Assembly (NCBI GenBank): GCA_046957575.1 | Contig: JBKUOG010000018.1 | Coordinates: 1 to 64,000, forward strand | DNA length: 64,000 nucleotides | Reading direction: 5' to 3' | Origin: UMGS1370 sp046957575 | GTDB lineage: Bacteria; Bacillota; Clostridia; Lachnospirales; Lachnospiraceae | Part shown: positions 24,415 to 33,798 of the stretch, in pieces | How positions within the stretch are numbered: position 1 is the stretch's first letter | How the letters are laid out: every line of letters starts with the position of its first letter | Translations under genes and position numbers: made by a program | Notes under the pieces: generated by a model | What the model was told of the DNA's origin: nothing | Databases searched by the model: none | What the model saw: the letters and a program-made list of their open reading frames with translations, nothing else

Positions 24415-27006
24415 TTATTCTGCGTAAGCAATCAGTTTGCTTCCGTCATCGGATACATCAATGACAATGGTATTTCCGGCTCTTACCCCATCGCTTAAGA
24501 TTAGTTTTGCCGCCAGGGTTTCTACGTGTTTCTGAAGATATCTCTTTAACGGACGTGCGCCGTATACCGGGTCGTAGCCTCTGTCGCTGACAAAGGTCTT
24601 TGCCTGACTGGTCAGTTCTACCTTCAATTCTTTATCTGCCAGACGCCTGTTGACGTCTGCAATCAGCAGGTCTACAATACCACTGATGTTGTCTCTGGTA
24701 AGAGGCTTGAACAGAATGGTTTCGTCCAGACGGTTTAAAAATTCCGGTCTGAAATGGGCGCGCAGATCATTCATTACCAGTTCTTCGGCTTCCGGACGGA
24801 TACCTCCGTCTTCTCCGATTCCTTCCAGCAGATACTGAGAACCGATGTTGGAGGTCATAATTAAAATGGTATTTTTAAAGTCTACGGTCTTTCCCATAGA
24901 GTCAGTAATACGTCCGTCGTCCAGAACCTGTAAAAGTACGTTAAATACGTCCGGATGAGCTTTTTCTACCTCATCAAACAAGACAACGGAATACGGTTTT
25001 CTTCTGACTGCTTCTGTCAGCTGTCCGCCTTCCTCATATCCCACATATCCTGGAGGCGCTCCGATTAAACGGGCTACGGAATGTTTCTCCATGTATTCGC
25101 TCATATCGATACGGACCATGTTGTTTTCATCGTCAAACAGGGCTTCTGCCAATGCCTTGGCAAGCTCGGTTTTGCCTACGCCGGTCGGACCTAAGAACAA
25201 GAAGGAACCAATGGGTTTGGTTGGATCCTTGATGCCTGCCTTGGAACGGATAATGGCTTCCGTTACCTTTTCCACGCCTTCTTCCTGTCCGATGACTCTC
25301 TTATGGAGAACCTCGTCTAAATGAAGGGTCTTGCTTCTCTCGCTTTCCGTCAGTTTGGCTACCGGAATACCAGTCCATCTGGAAATAATTCTGGCGATTT
25401 CATCCTCAGAAACACTTTCATGTACCAGGCTTAAATCCTGATTGCGGACTTTTTCTTCCTCTGCCTCCAGCTCTTTCTGAAGCTGAGGCAGCTTGCCATA
25501 CTGCAGTTCTGCTGCTTTATTTAAATCATATTTCTGCTGTGCATCCTGGATCTGACGGTTGACTGCTTCAATCTCTTCTCTTAAAGAGGAAAGACGGTCC
25601 ACACTGGCTTTTTCGTTTTCCCACTGGGCTTTCTTAGCCGCAAATTCATCGTGGAGTTCTGCCAGTTCTTTCTGAAGGTCTGCCAGACGATCCTGGCTTA
25701 ACCGATCCGTCTCTTTCTTTAAGGCTGCCTCTTCAATCTCCATCTGCATGGTCTTTCTGGACAATTCATCCAGTTCTGCAGGCATGGAATCCATCTCTGT
25801 TTTAATCAGGGCACAGGCCTCGTCTACCAGGTCAATGGCCTTATCCGGCAGGAACCGGTCGCTGATATAACGGTTGGAAAGAACAGCCGCGGAAACCAGG
25901 GCAGAGTCATTAATCTTAACGCCATGGAATACCTCATAACGCTCTTTTAATCCTCTCAGGATGGAAATTGTATCTTCCACTGTTGGTTCATCTACCGTAA
26001 CCGGCTGGAACCGCCGCTCCAGGGCTGCGTCTTTTTCAATATATTTGCGGTACTCGTCTAAGGTCGTCGCGCCGATACAGTGAAGTTCGCCTCTTGCCAA
26101 CATTGGCTTTAACATATTGCCGGCATCCATGGATCCTTCTGTCTTTCCGGCGCCTACAATGGTATGCAGCTCGTCGATAAACAGAATAATCTGACCTTCG
26201 CTCTTTTTTACTTCTTCCAAAACTGCCTTTAACCGCTCTTCAAACTCGCCGCGGTATTTGGCTCCGGCTACCAGCGCCCCCATGTCCAGGGCAAACAGCT
26301 TCTTATTTTTCAGGCCTTCCGGCACATCGCCTCTGACAATTCGTTGGGCAAGTCCTTCTACAACCGCTGTCTTACCAACGCCCGGTTCACCGATTAAAAC
26401 CGGATTATTCTTGGTTTTTCTGGACAGAATCCGGACTACATTACGGATCTCGCTGTCTCGGCCAATGACTGGGTCTAACTTCTGGTCTCTCGCCCGCTCT
26501 ACCAAATCGTAGCCGTACTTGCTTAGCGTGTCATAGGTTGCTTCCGGGTTGTCGCTGACTACCCGCTGGTTTCCCCTGACCGTAGAAAGGGCCTGGAGAA
26601 ACCGCTCTCTGGTTATATTGTAAAGCCGGAATAATTCTTTCATGGCATGATCCGGCTGTTTCATCATTGCCAGGAATAAATGTTCTACGGACACATACTC
26701 GTCGCCCATAGCTTTTGCTTCGTCCTCTGCATGAACCAGGACTTTATTCAAATCATTGCTGACATAAAGCTGTCCGCCTCCACTGACTTTCGGAAGCTTT
26801 TCCACTGCCTTTCTTGCTTCGTCCCGAATCAGTTCCGGCTGAATCTCCATCTTTGTCATCAGCTTTAAAATCAGACTGTCTTCCAGTTCCAACAGACTTA
26901 TAAACAGGTGTTCCTGCTCAATCTGCTGATTTCCATACTCATAAGCCAGTTTTTCACATCCTTGAACTGCTGCCAGGGATTTTTGGGTAAATTTATTGAT
27001 ATTCAT
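24415..27006 (-). CDS. clpB: ClpB disaggregase
   Basis: Hexameric AAA+ ATPase that rescues aggregated proteins with DnaK. The 863-residue protein has the Clp N domain (FTQKSLAAVQGCEKLAYEYG; about 1-145), AAA1 with GEPGVGKT and the GAKYRGEFEERL pore segment, and the coiled-coil middle domain (about 400-530). AAA2 has GPTGVGKTELAK, GAPPGYVGYEEGG and FRPEFLNRLDE, with the D2 C-terminal domain at the end. No IGF/ClpP-loop is visible, consistent with ClpB rather than ClpA/C. The ATG at 27006 has AAAGGAGGA upstream; the 37-codon longer ORF covers the promoter. A CIRCE element lies in the promoter, so HrcA control is expected. Confidence 0.97.
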   Translation of the reverse strand: MNINKFTQKSLAAVQGCEKLAYEYGNQQIEQEHLFISLLELEDSLILKLMTKMEIQPELIRDEARKAVEKLPKVSGGGQLYVSNDLNKVLVHAEDEAKAMGDEYVSVEHLFLAMMKQPDHAMKELFRLYNITRERFLQALSTVRGNQRVVSDNPEATYDTLSKYGYDLVERARDQKLDPVIGRDSEIRNVVRILSRKTKNNPVLIGEPGVGKTAVVEGLAQRIVRGDVPEGLKNKKLFALDMGALVAGAKYRGEFEERLKAVLEEVKKSEGQIILFIDELHTIVGAGKTEGSMDAGNMLKPMLARGELHCIGATTLDEYRKYIEKDAALERRFQPVTVDEPTVEDTISILRGLKERYEVFHGVKINDSALVSAAVLSNRYISDRFLPDKAIDLVDEACALIKTEMDSMPAELDELSRKTMQMEIEEAALKKETDRLSQDRLADLQKELAELHDEFAAKKAQWENEKASVDRLSSLREEIEAVNRQIQDAQQKYDLNKAAELQYGKLPQLQKELEAEEEKVRNQDLSLVHESVSEDEIARIISRWTGIPVAKLTESERSKTLHLDEVLHKRVIGQEEGVEKVTEAIIRSKAGIKDPTKPIGSFLFLGPTGVGKTELAKALAEALFDDENNMVRIDMSEYMEKHSVARLIGAPPGYVGYEEGGQLTEAVRRKPYSVVLFDEVEKAHPDVFNVLLQVLDDGRITDSMGKTVDFKNTILIMTSNIGSQYLLEGIGEDGGIRPEAEELVMNDLRAHFRPEFLNRLDETILFKPLTRDNISGIVDLLIADVNRRLADKELKVELTSQAKTFVSDRGYDPVYGARPLKRYLQKHVETLAAKLILSDGVRAGNTIVIDVSDDGSKLIAYAE

Positions 27007-27055
27007 ACTGCTCCTCCTTTCGGAACATGAACTCAGTGCTTTTTGTTCTATTCGT

Positions 27056-27084
27056 AATATAACACTTATTATTAGCACTGTCAA
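27056..27084 (-). promoter_or_regulatory. Sigma-A promoter of clpB
   Basis: On the minus strand TTGACA (27079-27084), a 17-nt spacer and TATATT (27056-27061), about 50 nt before the start codon. The -35 box lies in the spacer and right half of the CIRCE element. Confidence 0.8.
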
Positions 27085-27098
27085 GAGGTGAGTGCTAA
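27072..27098. promoter_or_regulatory. CIRCE operator (HrcA site)
   Basis: On the minus strand TTAGCACTC, a 9-nt spacer and CAGTGCTAA: the consensus TTAGCACTC-N9-GAGTGCTAA with a single mismatch (C for G). It overlaps the clpB promoter. Confidence 0.9.
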
Positions 27099-27262
27099 TT
27101 TTTTTTATAGCAATCATTTTGACAGAGACGGAGAGCTATTGAAACTTCTCTTAGCTGCCATGAAGCCAATCTCCGTCAGTTAATCGAAGACGATTTATAG
27201 GAAATTCATTTGTATTTATACTTAGCATACGATATAATAAAATTATATATTTAGTGAAACAG

Positions 27263-27430
27263 ATGGAAAATATAAATGTTGGTGTCTATAATAAAGAATT
27301 GGCTGATAAATATGCAGAAGAACTAAAAAATCAAGTTGATTTATGTATTGAAGAAATGAAATTTTCAAGAAAAAGCAGTGAGTTTTATGTACTTAGAGCT
27401 AACCGTCACACGATCGACTTGGTACAATAA
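27263..27430 (+). CDS. Small unidentified ORF (55 aa) in an AT-rich gap
   Basis: ATG GAA AAT at 27263 to TAA at 27428-27430 gives a 55-residue, charged, Lys/Glu-rich product (starts MENINVGVYNKELADKY). No Shine-Dalgarno sequence is evident and the gap is more AT-rich than its neighbours, so it may be a relic of transferred DNA. A TATAAT-like box lies near 27233. The gap also holds an inverted pair GACGGAGA/TCTCCGTC (27130-27178 region). I do not recognise the product. Confidence 0.3.
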   Translation: MENINVGVYNKELADKYAEELKNQVDLCIEEMKFSRKSSEFYVLRANRHTIDLVQ

Positions 27431-27454
27431 CTCCAAAATACAAAATTAAAATGA

Positions 27455-28078
27455 ATGGAGGAAGTGCTATTGGATCATACAGCAAACAAACTATCCATGG
27501 CTGAACGGAGAAAGCAGGGTTTACTTTGGGTTGATACTGGTGAAAATAGGAATCAGCAGATATATGCAAGAGAACTTTGCCAAAAATTTAATCAAACAAG
27601 TTCAGCAGACCTGGAGACAAGAACAGAAATTTTAACAAAATTGCTTGCCTCTTGTGGAAAAGACGTATGGATTGAGCCCCCGCTTACCCTTGCAATGGGA
27701 AATACAGTTTCCATTGGCGACAATACTTATATCAATTCAAACCTGACCTTAGTGGATGATTATGAAATAAGTATCGGTAAAAGAGTTCTGATTGCTCCTA
27801 ATGTTACCATAAGCGCCACGAATCCTCCAATGCATTATTTGGCCCGTACCCATGGAGAAATGTATTGTAAAAAAGTAACCATTGAAGATGATGTCTGGAT
27901 TGGCAGCAATGTTGTTATCTGTGCCGGGGTGACGATCGGAAAGGGCTCTGTAATAGGGGCTGGAAGCGTTGTTACAAGAGATATTCCTGCAATGAATTTT
28001 GCAGCTGGTGTTCCCTGTAAGGTAATTCGAGAAATTACAGATGATGACCTGAAAGAATTTGAACCAGCTGCAGAATGA
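27455..28078 (+). CDS. maa: Maltose/galactoside O-acetyltransferase (hexapeptide repeat)
   Basis: Left-handed beta-helix acetyltransferase that moves acetyl from acetyl-CoA to a sugar hydroxyl. The 207-residue product has an N-terminal Mac domain (AERRKQGLLWVDTGEN...) and hexapeptide repeats (IGDNTYINSNLTLVDD, VTIEDDVWIGSNVVI, VTIGKGSVIGAGSVV). It ends AAGVPCKVIREI, as in Maa/LacA/NodL. Catalytic His is in ATNPPMHYLAR. The true start may be TTG at 27470: GGAGGA lies 7-8 nt before that TTG but inside the longer ATG reading. An IS256 element lies 14 nt past its stop and separates it from a terminator at 29597. Substrate unknown. Confidence 0.88.
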   Translation: MEEVLLDHTANKLSMAERRKQGLLWVDTGENRNQQIYARELCQKFNQTSSADLETRTEILTKLLASCGKDVWIEPPLTLAMGNTVSIGDNTYINSNLTLVDDYEISIGKRVLIAPNVTISATNPPMHYLARTHGEMYCKKVTIEDDVWIGSNVVICAGVTIGKGSVIGAGSVVTRDIPAMNFAAGVPCKVIREITDDDLKEFEPAAE

Positions 28079-28084
28079 AGCGAG

Positions 28085-28092
28085 GGTGTTGC
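28085..28092. repeat. Target-site duplication (left) of the IS256 element
   Basis: GGTGTTGC, identical to 29577-29584 on the other side of the element; an 8-bp duplication is normal for IS256-family insertion. Confidence 0.75.
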
Positions 28093-29576
28093 GAGTCTAT
28101 GAAAGTTTTTCTGTAAATAAAGATTTAAAAGGTCTTCTATGATAAAATAATAAATCATAGGAGGCCTTTTATTATGGCAAGAGAAAAGAAACCTGTACAC
28201 AAAGTACAAATGACAGAAGGAAAACGAAACATCATCCAGATGCTCCTACAGGAGTATGACATTGAGTCTGCCCAGGACATTCAGGATGCCCTCAAAGATC
28301 TGTTGGGCGGAACCATCAAGGAAATGATGGAAGCGGAAATGGATGAACACTTAGGTTACTCCAAATCAGAACGCTCTGACAGCGATGACTATCGCAATGG
28401 CTATAAACCTAAGAGGGTCAACAGCAGCTACGGCAGCATGGAGATCCAGGTGCCACAAGACCGCAGATCTACCTTTGAACCTCAAGTGGTTAAAAAGCGT
28501 CAGAAGGACATTTCTGATATTGATCAGAAGATTATCTCCATGTATGCAAAAGGGATGACCACCCGCCAGATATCAGATACCTTAGAGGATATCTATGGCT
28601 TTGAGGCTTCAGAAGGCTTTATTTCTGATGTGACAGATAAACTCATGCCTCAGATCGAAGACTGGCAGAACAGGCCGCTTGCAGAGGTTTATCCAGTCCT
28701 CTACATAGATGCAATTCACTATTCCGTCCGAGATAATGGAGTTATTCGGAAACTGGCAGCTTATGTTATCTTAGGCATCAACCAGGATGGTCTGAAAGAA
28801 GTCCTGACGATCCAGGTAGGAGAAAATGAAAGTTCAAAATACTGGCTGTCTGTCTTAAACGGACTAAAAAACAGAGGAGTAAAGGATATCCTCATCATTT
28901 GTGCCGATGGACTTAGCGGCATCAAGGAAGCCATTTCAGCAGCTTTTCCAAAGACAGAGTATCAGCGCTGCATCGTCCATCAGGTGCGCAACAGCCTGAA
29001 ATATGTAGCAGACAAAGACCGCAAGCCATTTGCGACAGATTTAAAGACCATTTATCAAGCTCCTACGGAAGAAAGTGCGCTAGAAGCCTTAGAGCGTGTC
29101 ACAGAAAAATGGAGTGAGAAGTATCCGAACTCTATGAAAAGCTGGAGGCAGAACTGGGACGCTATTTCTCCGATCTTCAAGTTTTCATCCGAGGTACGTA
29201 AGGTTATTTATACCACCAATGCCATTGAGAGTCTGAATGCCACTTACCGGAAACTGAACCGCCAGAGAAGTGTATTCCCAAGCGATACTGCGTTGCTGAA
29301 AGCCCTGTATCTGTCCACCTTTGAGGCCACGAAAAAGTGGACGATGCCGATCCGTAACTGGGGACAGGTTTATGGGGAACTGAGCATCATGTACGAGGGA
29401 CGGCTACCGGAATAATCCATAAAGTTCCAGCAAGACAGGCGGAATCTTCCGCCTGCTCTTGACATGCCCTGATAGTGCTGTTATATATAAAGCAAGGGCT
29501 GAAAGCTCTGAAACGAGCCTCCAGCCCCAATCATTATCATAGAAGATCTTAATTACAGACTTTTCTTCACACGCTC
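28093..29576 (+). mobile_element. IS256-family insertion sequence, 1484 bp, apparently complete
   Basis: Bounded by 8-bp direct repeats GGTGTTGC. The two 24-bp ends (left GAGTCTATGAAAG...CTGTAA; right complement GAGCGTGTGAAG...CTGTAA) agree in 15 of 24 positions and continue into a shared TCTTCTATGATAA a little further in. It contains one transposase gene. About 160 nt follow the gene, including a GCAGGCGGAA/TTCCGCCTGC hairpin near 29435-29460. Confidence 0.85.
28174..29415 (+). CDS. IS256-family transposase
   Basis: A 413-residue DDE transposase (Mutator/MULE-like superfamily). Candidate catalytic residues are Asp179 in VLYIDAIHY, Asp245 in ICADGLSG and Glu352 in NAIESLNATYRK. The C/H motif CIVHQVRNSLKYV lies between. 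Length matches the IS256 family (390-420). Frame intact, with AGGAGG upstream, so it may be active. Inserted between maa and its likely original terminator. Confidence 0.95.
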   Translation: MAREKKPVHKVQMTEGKRNIIQMLLQEYDIESAQDIQDALKDLLGGTIKEMMEAEMDEHLGYSKSERSDSDDYRNGYKPKRVNSSYGSMEIQVPQDRRSTFEPQVVKKRQKDISDIDQKIISMYAKGMTTRQISDTLEDIYGFEASEGFISDVTDKLMPQIEDWQNRPLAEVYPVLYIDAIHYSVRDNGVIRKLAAYVILGINQDGLKEVLTIQVGENESSKYWLSVLNGLKNRGVKDILIICADGLSGIKEAISAAFPKTEYQRCIVHQVRNSLKYVADKDRKPFATDLKTIYQAPTEESALEALERVTEKWSEKYPNSMKSWRQNWDAISPIFKFSSEVRKVIYTTNAIESLNATYRKLNRQRSVFPSDTALLKALYLSTFEATKKWTMPIRNWGQVYGELSIMYEGRLPE

Positions 29577-29584
29577 GGTGTTGC
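29577..29584. repeat. Target-site duplication (right) of the IS256 element
   Basis: GGTGTTGC, the copy of 28085-28092. Confidence 0.75.
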
Positions 29585-29596
29585 TCTGACGACTGA

Positions 29597-29632
29597 TGGC
29601 ACTCCCTGCATTATGAGGGAAGTGCCATTTTT
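29597..29632 (+). terminator. Terminator, probably once that of maa
   Basis: TGGCACTCCCT pairs with AGGGAAGTGCCA, followed by TTTTT. Removing the IS and one target copy places it about 30 nt after the maa stop. Confidence 0.75.
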
Positions 29633-29674
29633 ACAGCTATACCAAAATAATAATTTCTGTTTCATTTTTATAAG

Positions 29675-31891
29675 CTATTTCTCCTTAGATTTCATAAAAT
29701 GGTCCTTTTTGTATTGATAAGGAGTCAGACCATAAATCTCTTTAAATATCTTAATAAAATATTGAGGAGAGTTATACCCCAGTCTCTGGGCAATATCCTT
29801 GATGCTTTCATCTTTTTTCAGAAGTTCCAAAGCCCTCTCCATCTTCTTTTCCTTAATATATTCTGTATATCCCTTCCCCATCATCTGTTTAAACAGACGG
29901 CTTAAGGCATCGGGACGCATAGAGAACTGATCAGCCAGAAAATCCAGCGAAATATCATTTTCCAGATTCTCATCTATCATCTGAATCACATGTGTCCGCA
30001 TATCCATATCTACAGATTGCTTTTTCTGGCGGATGTTCTGCAAGAGAATTTCGCAAAGGCTTAAGACCCAACGGCCAAACTCGTCAATATTTTCAATCTG
30101 TTTGTAATATTCCCGGATATCATACCCACAAATAATCCACATATCCAACTGTTTCTGACTCATAATCTGGTAAAGAAGGGCCACCAGATCCCGCAAAGTA
30201 GAATGGCAGTAATCTATTGTATAATTCCCTTCCTTAAAAGATACCATTAAAGCTTCTACATGAAACTTAAAATCCAGATAGTGTTCACTATTAACTGCCC
30301 GTTCCATTAATTCAAAAAGCTTTAAATGGCTTCCGCTTCCTTTTCTCCCCTCTATGCCCAAATCCTCATGGCGAAGATCTGTTTTATCCGGATAAATAAA
30401 ATGGTACTGGGCTGTTTCGACAGCGCTTCGATAGCTGTTTTTAATATTGTCTTTCTCCAGAGCATACACCATTCCCCAAATCATATGGATCCCTTTTAAG
30501 GTTTTGCCCAAAGTCTCCGAAAAATCTTCAAATACCCGCTCTCCATTTGCCCGGTCAAAAACCAGAATACTTACAATCCCGCCTCTGTCCATAGTGGTAA
30601 ATAAGGCATGATACATACTTTTCCTGTTTATAAACGTCTTCTGAAGAACCTCGATGTTTTCAGCTGCATCCGGCTGTTTTGGACAATAAAGCAAAACCGT
30701 GCGGACACTGTCAAAAGTCAGATATTCCCCCAATTCTTCCCGCACCATCCCCTGTTCCCGACTGAGAATAAGCGCTCTGACCGCATTTTGTCTGAGAAGC
30801 GGCTTTGAATACTGTACCGTTTCATTCAAGGTCAGAATTTCTTTTGTCAATACATTCAAAGACTGATCGACACTGGCTTTTTTGCCTTGAATCTCAATTC
30901 CCGCCTCTTTGGAAGCTTTTAATACCTGCTTTTTAAATGTATAATGATTAATCCAGGAAAGGACTATCAAAATCAGCAGATTGAAAATAATTGAGACAAA
31001 GAAATTCAGCAAAAAGATTCGGTTCTTTACATTATAATCAGCATAAAAGATGCTGTCCCGAATATAATAAGCATATTTCATTCCTGTCAAAGAAGAGGAC
31101 CAGAAAAATACAGTAATATTTTCTCCGGAAATAGTAAGGGGCACTAAAGTCATTTCTCTGCCTTCCTCTTTTAAAATTTTCAGTTCTGACAGGATCTTTT
31201 CTGATACCTGTCGTTTTCCATTTGAAGATGTATATAAAATATCTCCGGATGGTTCAGCCAGAATCAGGGTTCCGTTGTCTTCATCTATCAGATTTTGAAA
31301 AGATTCCAAAGAGATATGAACAGCCAAAAGGATCCCCCTGCCTTTCCACTTTGGCAGAGCGATCTTCTTCACAAACGTTATGACTGGCTCATTAGTAGGG
31401 TAGAATCCCTGTGTATTTTCTAAAAACAGCGTATCTTTTCCAGCAGCCATAAATTCATCATACCATGGCAGATACTGTCGGATTCCCTCTTCTGCATCAA
31501 TCTGATGAATGGTTGTAAAACCGGTAACCACTGTTTTTGTAGCCTCATAAAAAATATCCAGACTTTTCACATACGGATATGATTTCTGCAGTCCACCCAA
31601 TCGGCCCACCAGACCGCGAATAGGGCCTGGTGAACCAAGGATCAGTTCCTCCTGCGGCCGCAGGAGGTCTTCATTTTGTTTGATGTCGGAAAAATATAAC
31701 TTGGGAATCTCCATAACAGCTTCCACGATCTGCTGGTCAATATTCTGGAAAGCCATATTGGTAATTTTCTGATTATAAGCTTTGAAGCTCTCCAGATAAG
31801 CTTTGCTGTTCATATTGTGAAATACAATATAGTTAAACAATGACAGGATTGTAATACTGAGCAGATTGATATAAAGCAATTTCTTAAGCAT
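29675..31891 (-). CDS. Membrane-anchored AraC-family regulator
   Basis: A 738-residue one-component sensor-regulator. TM1 is at residues 5-25, an extracytoplasmic sensor region of about 270 residues follows, and TM2 is around 292-316 (FLLNFFVSIIFNLLILIVLS). A cytoplasmic linker comes next, and the C-terminal AraC/HTH_18 domain has two HTHs (ISLDFLADQFSMRPDALSRLF and IKDIAQRLGYNSPQYFIKIF, then GLTPYQYKK). This layout is common next to LplB/YtcP/SBP transporters of plant and host glycans in Firmicutes. It starts 3 nt after the permease gene, so it is the last gene of the transporter operon, and is the obvious candidate to activate the divergent lyase/sulfatase operon. Confidence 0.88.
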   Translation of the reverse strand: MLKKLLYINLLSITILSLFNYIVFHNMNSKAYLESFKAYNQKITNMAFQNIDQQIVEAVMEIPKLYFSDIKQNEDLLRPQEELILGSPGPIRGLVGRLGGLQKSYPYVKSLDIFYEATKTVVTGFTTIHQIDAEEGIRQYLPWYDEFMAAGKDTLFLENTQGFYPTNEPVITFVKKIALPKWKGRGILLAVHISLESFQNLIDEDNGTLILAEPSGDILYTSSNGKRQVSEKILSELKILKEEGREMTLVPLTISGENITVFFWSSSLTGMKYAYYIRDSIFYADYNVKNRIFLLNFFVSIIFNLLILIVLSWINHYTFKKQVLKASKEAGIEIQGKKASVDQSLNVLTKEILTLNETVQYSKPLLRQNAVRALILSREQGMVREELGEYLTFDSVRTVLLYCPKQPDAAENIEVLQKTFINRKSMYHALFTTMDRGGIVSILVFDRANGERVFEDFSETLGKTLKGIHMIWGMVYALEKDNIKNSYRSAVETAQYHFIYPDKTDLRHEDLGIEGRKGSGSHLKLFELMERAVNSEHYLDFKFHVEALMVSFKEGNYTIDYCHSTLRDLVALLYQIMSQKQLDMWIICGYDIREYYKQIENIDEFGRWVLSLCEILLQNIRQKKQSVDMDMRTHVIQMIDENLENDISLDFLADQFSMRPDALSRLFKQMMGKGYTEYIKEKKMERALELLKKDESIKDIAQRLGYNSPQYFIKIFKEIYGLTPYQYKKDHFMKSKEK

Positions 31892-31894
31892 ATG

Positions 31895-32797
31895 TTATCC
31901 TTTTACAGAACCTACCATCATACCTTTTACAAAGTACTTCTGAAGGAAGGGATAGGTACATACAATAGGGATTAAAGACAGTACAAGCGCCGCCATCTTC
32001 ATGGTTTCTGTATGCACAATGACATCTGTCATCATCTCCATATCCGCTGTCTGACCATTGGTCAAAATGGTCTGAATCACATACTGCAAAACATAGAGAC
32101 TGTTTTTTGTTACATAGAGCATATTGTCCATCCAAGAGTTCCAGTGCTGTACGCAATACCAGAGGGAAATGGTAGCAATAACCGGAGTGGATAAAGGCAG
32201 ATAAATCTTAAAAAGTACCTGCATATTCGTTGCGCCGTCAATCTTGGCTGATTCCTCCAGTGCAGGAGGAAGGCTCATAAAAAAGTTCCGCGTAATAATC
32301 AGTGCAAAACCTGTGATCAGACAGGGCAGTATGTATACCAGAAAATTGTTGGTCAGATGAAGATTTTTGATCAACAGATACTTGGGAATCATACCGCCGG
32401 AAAAATACATGGTAAAAACAACAAATATCATAAGACCTTTGCGGTAAGGAAGATTCGTCTTTGCCAGAGGATAGGCGGTCAAAAGAGTCACCAAAACGCC
32501 GCTGGCAGTCCCTGCAATTGCGCGAATGATTGTAACCATATAACTGTGCCAGAAGTTTTCATCAGAAGCAATCTTAGTATACCCGGAAAAATCAAACTGG
32601 GTGGGGATCAGATGAAATCCTGTTTTGTTCACTACCGAAGCCGGACTCATAGAGATGGTAATTACCTGCATAAATGGCAGAATAATGGATACAACAAGGA
32701 TAATCGCAATTCCATAGGCCAGGATATCCACAATCCAGTCCTCGGCGCCTCTCTTCCTTTTTCTTTTTACTGCTGTTACTTCTTTTTCTCTCTTCAC
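31895..32797 (-). CDS. ABC sugar transporter permease (LplC/YtcP type)
   Basis: A 300-residue permease of the carbohydrate uptake class. It has about six TM segments and the EAA-loop ALEESAKIDGATNMQVLFKIYLPLSTPVIAT near residues 200-230, which docks the ATPase. It pairs with the LplB-like permease directly upstream (12 nt). No ATPase is encoded here; such systems usually borrow a shared MsmX-type ATPase elsewhere. Inferred job: uptake of oligosaccharides for the divergent degradation operon. Confidence 0.92.
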   Translation of the reverse strand: MKREKEVTAVKRKRKRGAEDWIVDILAYGIAIILVVSIILPFMQVITISMSPASVVNKTGFHLIPTQFDFSGYTKIASDENFWHSYMVTIIRAIAGTASGVLVTLLTAYPLAKTNLPYRKGLMIFVVFTMYFSGGMIPKYLLIKNLHLTNNFLVYILPCLITGFALIITRNFFMSLPPALEESAKIDGATNMQVLFKIYLPLSTPVIATISLWYCVQHWNSWMDNMLYVTKNSLYVLQYVIQTILTNGQTADMEMMTDVIVHTETMKMAALVLSLIPIVCTYPFLQKYFVKGMMVGSVKG

Positions 32798-32809
32798 GTC
32801 TCCACCTCT

Positions 32810-33763
32810 TTACCACAGTGCATAATCGTTGGTCTTTCTGGCTATGTAGTTGGTAAGCATGACCAAAATAAAGGATACAACATTCTTAAACAGATCCACC
32901 GCTGTTGTAAAACTGTACTGCATCTTCTGGATACCCATGCGATACACAAAGGTAGAAATGACATCGCCCACCTCATAGGTACTGGGCGTCAAAAAGTTGT
33001 ACACCTGCTCAAAACTGTCATTTAGAACCTTGCCGGACTCCATAATAAACATAACCGTAATAATGGGAACCAGGGCCGGAAGCGTCACATGAATGATCTT
33101 CTTAATCCGTCCTGCTCCATCCATCTCCGCTGCCTCATAGAGTGTGGGATCTACACCTGTAACAGCTGCCAGATACACGATAGAACCCCATCCTATAGAT
33201 TTCCACAAATCAGAAAGTACCAGTACGCCTCTGAAATATTTTGGTTCCGCCACAAAAAAGACAGGCTCAATCCCAAGTTCCTGAAGAATAATATTGATGG
33301 GACCTCTAGAAGGTGACAAAAACTCGACAATAATGCCGGATACTACCACCCAGGAAATAAAATGGGGCAGGTAAGACACAGACTGGGCAAATTTCTTAAA
33401 TTTCACATTCTTAATCTCGTTTAGAGCCAGACATAAAATAATCGGGGCCGGGAAACAGATCAGAATCTTATAAAAACTGATGATAAGCGTATTCTTTAAT
33501 ACAGATAAAAAGAACGGATCTGTAAATAATTTCTGGAAATGCTTGAAACCTACCCATTCACTTTGGCTGACACCTTTTAATGGATAATAATCCTGAAATG
33601 CGATGACAAGGCCATACATAGGACCATAGCAGAATACCAGGAAGAATAAAAGTCCCGGAATCAGCATTATATAGTATTCTTTGTAATAAACCAGGTTCCC
33701 CAGAAATCCTCGTTTGGATTTCTGGGAGAGAGCCGCAGTTCTCTTCTTTTTTGCTGTTTTCAT
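32810..33763 (-). CDS. ABC sugar transporter permease (LplB type)
   Basis: A 317-residue permease with about six TM segments. An N-terminal basic cytosolic stretch (KTAKKKRTAALSQKSKRG) precedes GPMYGLVIAFQDYYPLKGV, typical of LplB. The EAA loop is LYEAAEMDGAGRIKKIIHVTLPALVPI. Located between the binding protein (35 nt upstream) and the second permease. Known relatives import polygalacturonan, alginate or other oligosaccharides. Confidence 0.92.
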   Translation of the reverse strand: MKTAKKKRTAALSQKSKRGFLGNLVYYKEYYIMLIPGLLFFLVFCYGPMYGLVIAFQDYYPLKGVSQSEWVGFKHFQKLFTDPFFLSVLKNTLIISFYKILICFPAPIILCLALNEIKNVKFKKFAQSVSYLPHFISWVVVSGIIVEFLSPSRGPINIILQELGIEPVFFVAEPKYFRGVLVLSDLWKSIGWGSIVYLAAVTGVDPTLYEAAEMDGAGRIKKIIHVTLPALVPIITVMFIMESGKVLNDSFEQVYNFLTPSTYEVGDVISTFVYRMGIQKMQYSFTTAVDLFKNVVSFILVMLTNYIARKTNDYALW

Positions 33764-33798
33764 GGTAATATCTTACCTCTCATAGAGCTTCATTATTT

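Noticed and set aside
24225..29674. Prophage or larger integrative element around the IS256 copy
   Set aside because: No integrase, structural or conjugation genes are present; the region holds only clpB, maa, a small ORF and a single IS.
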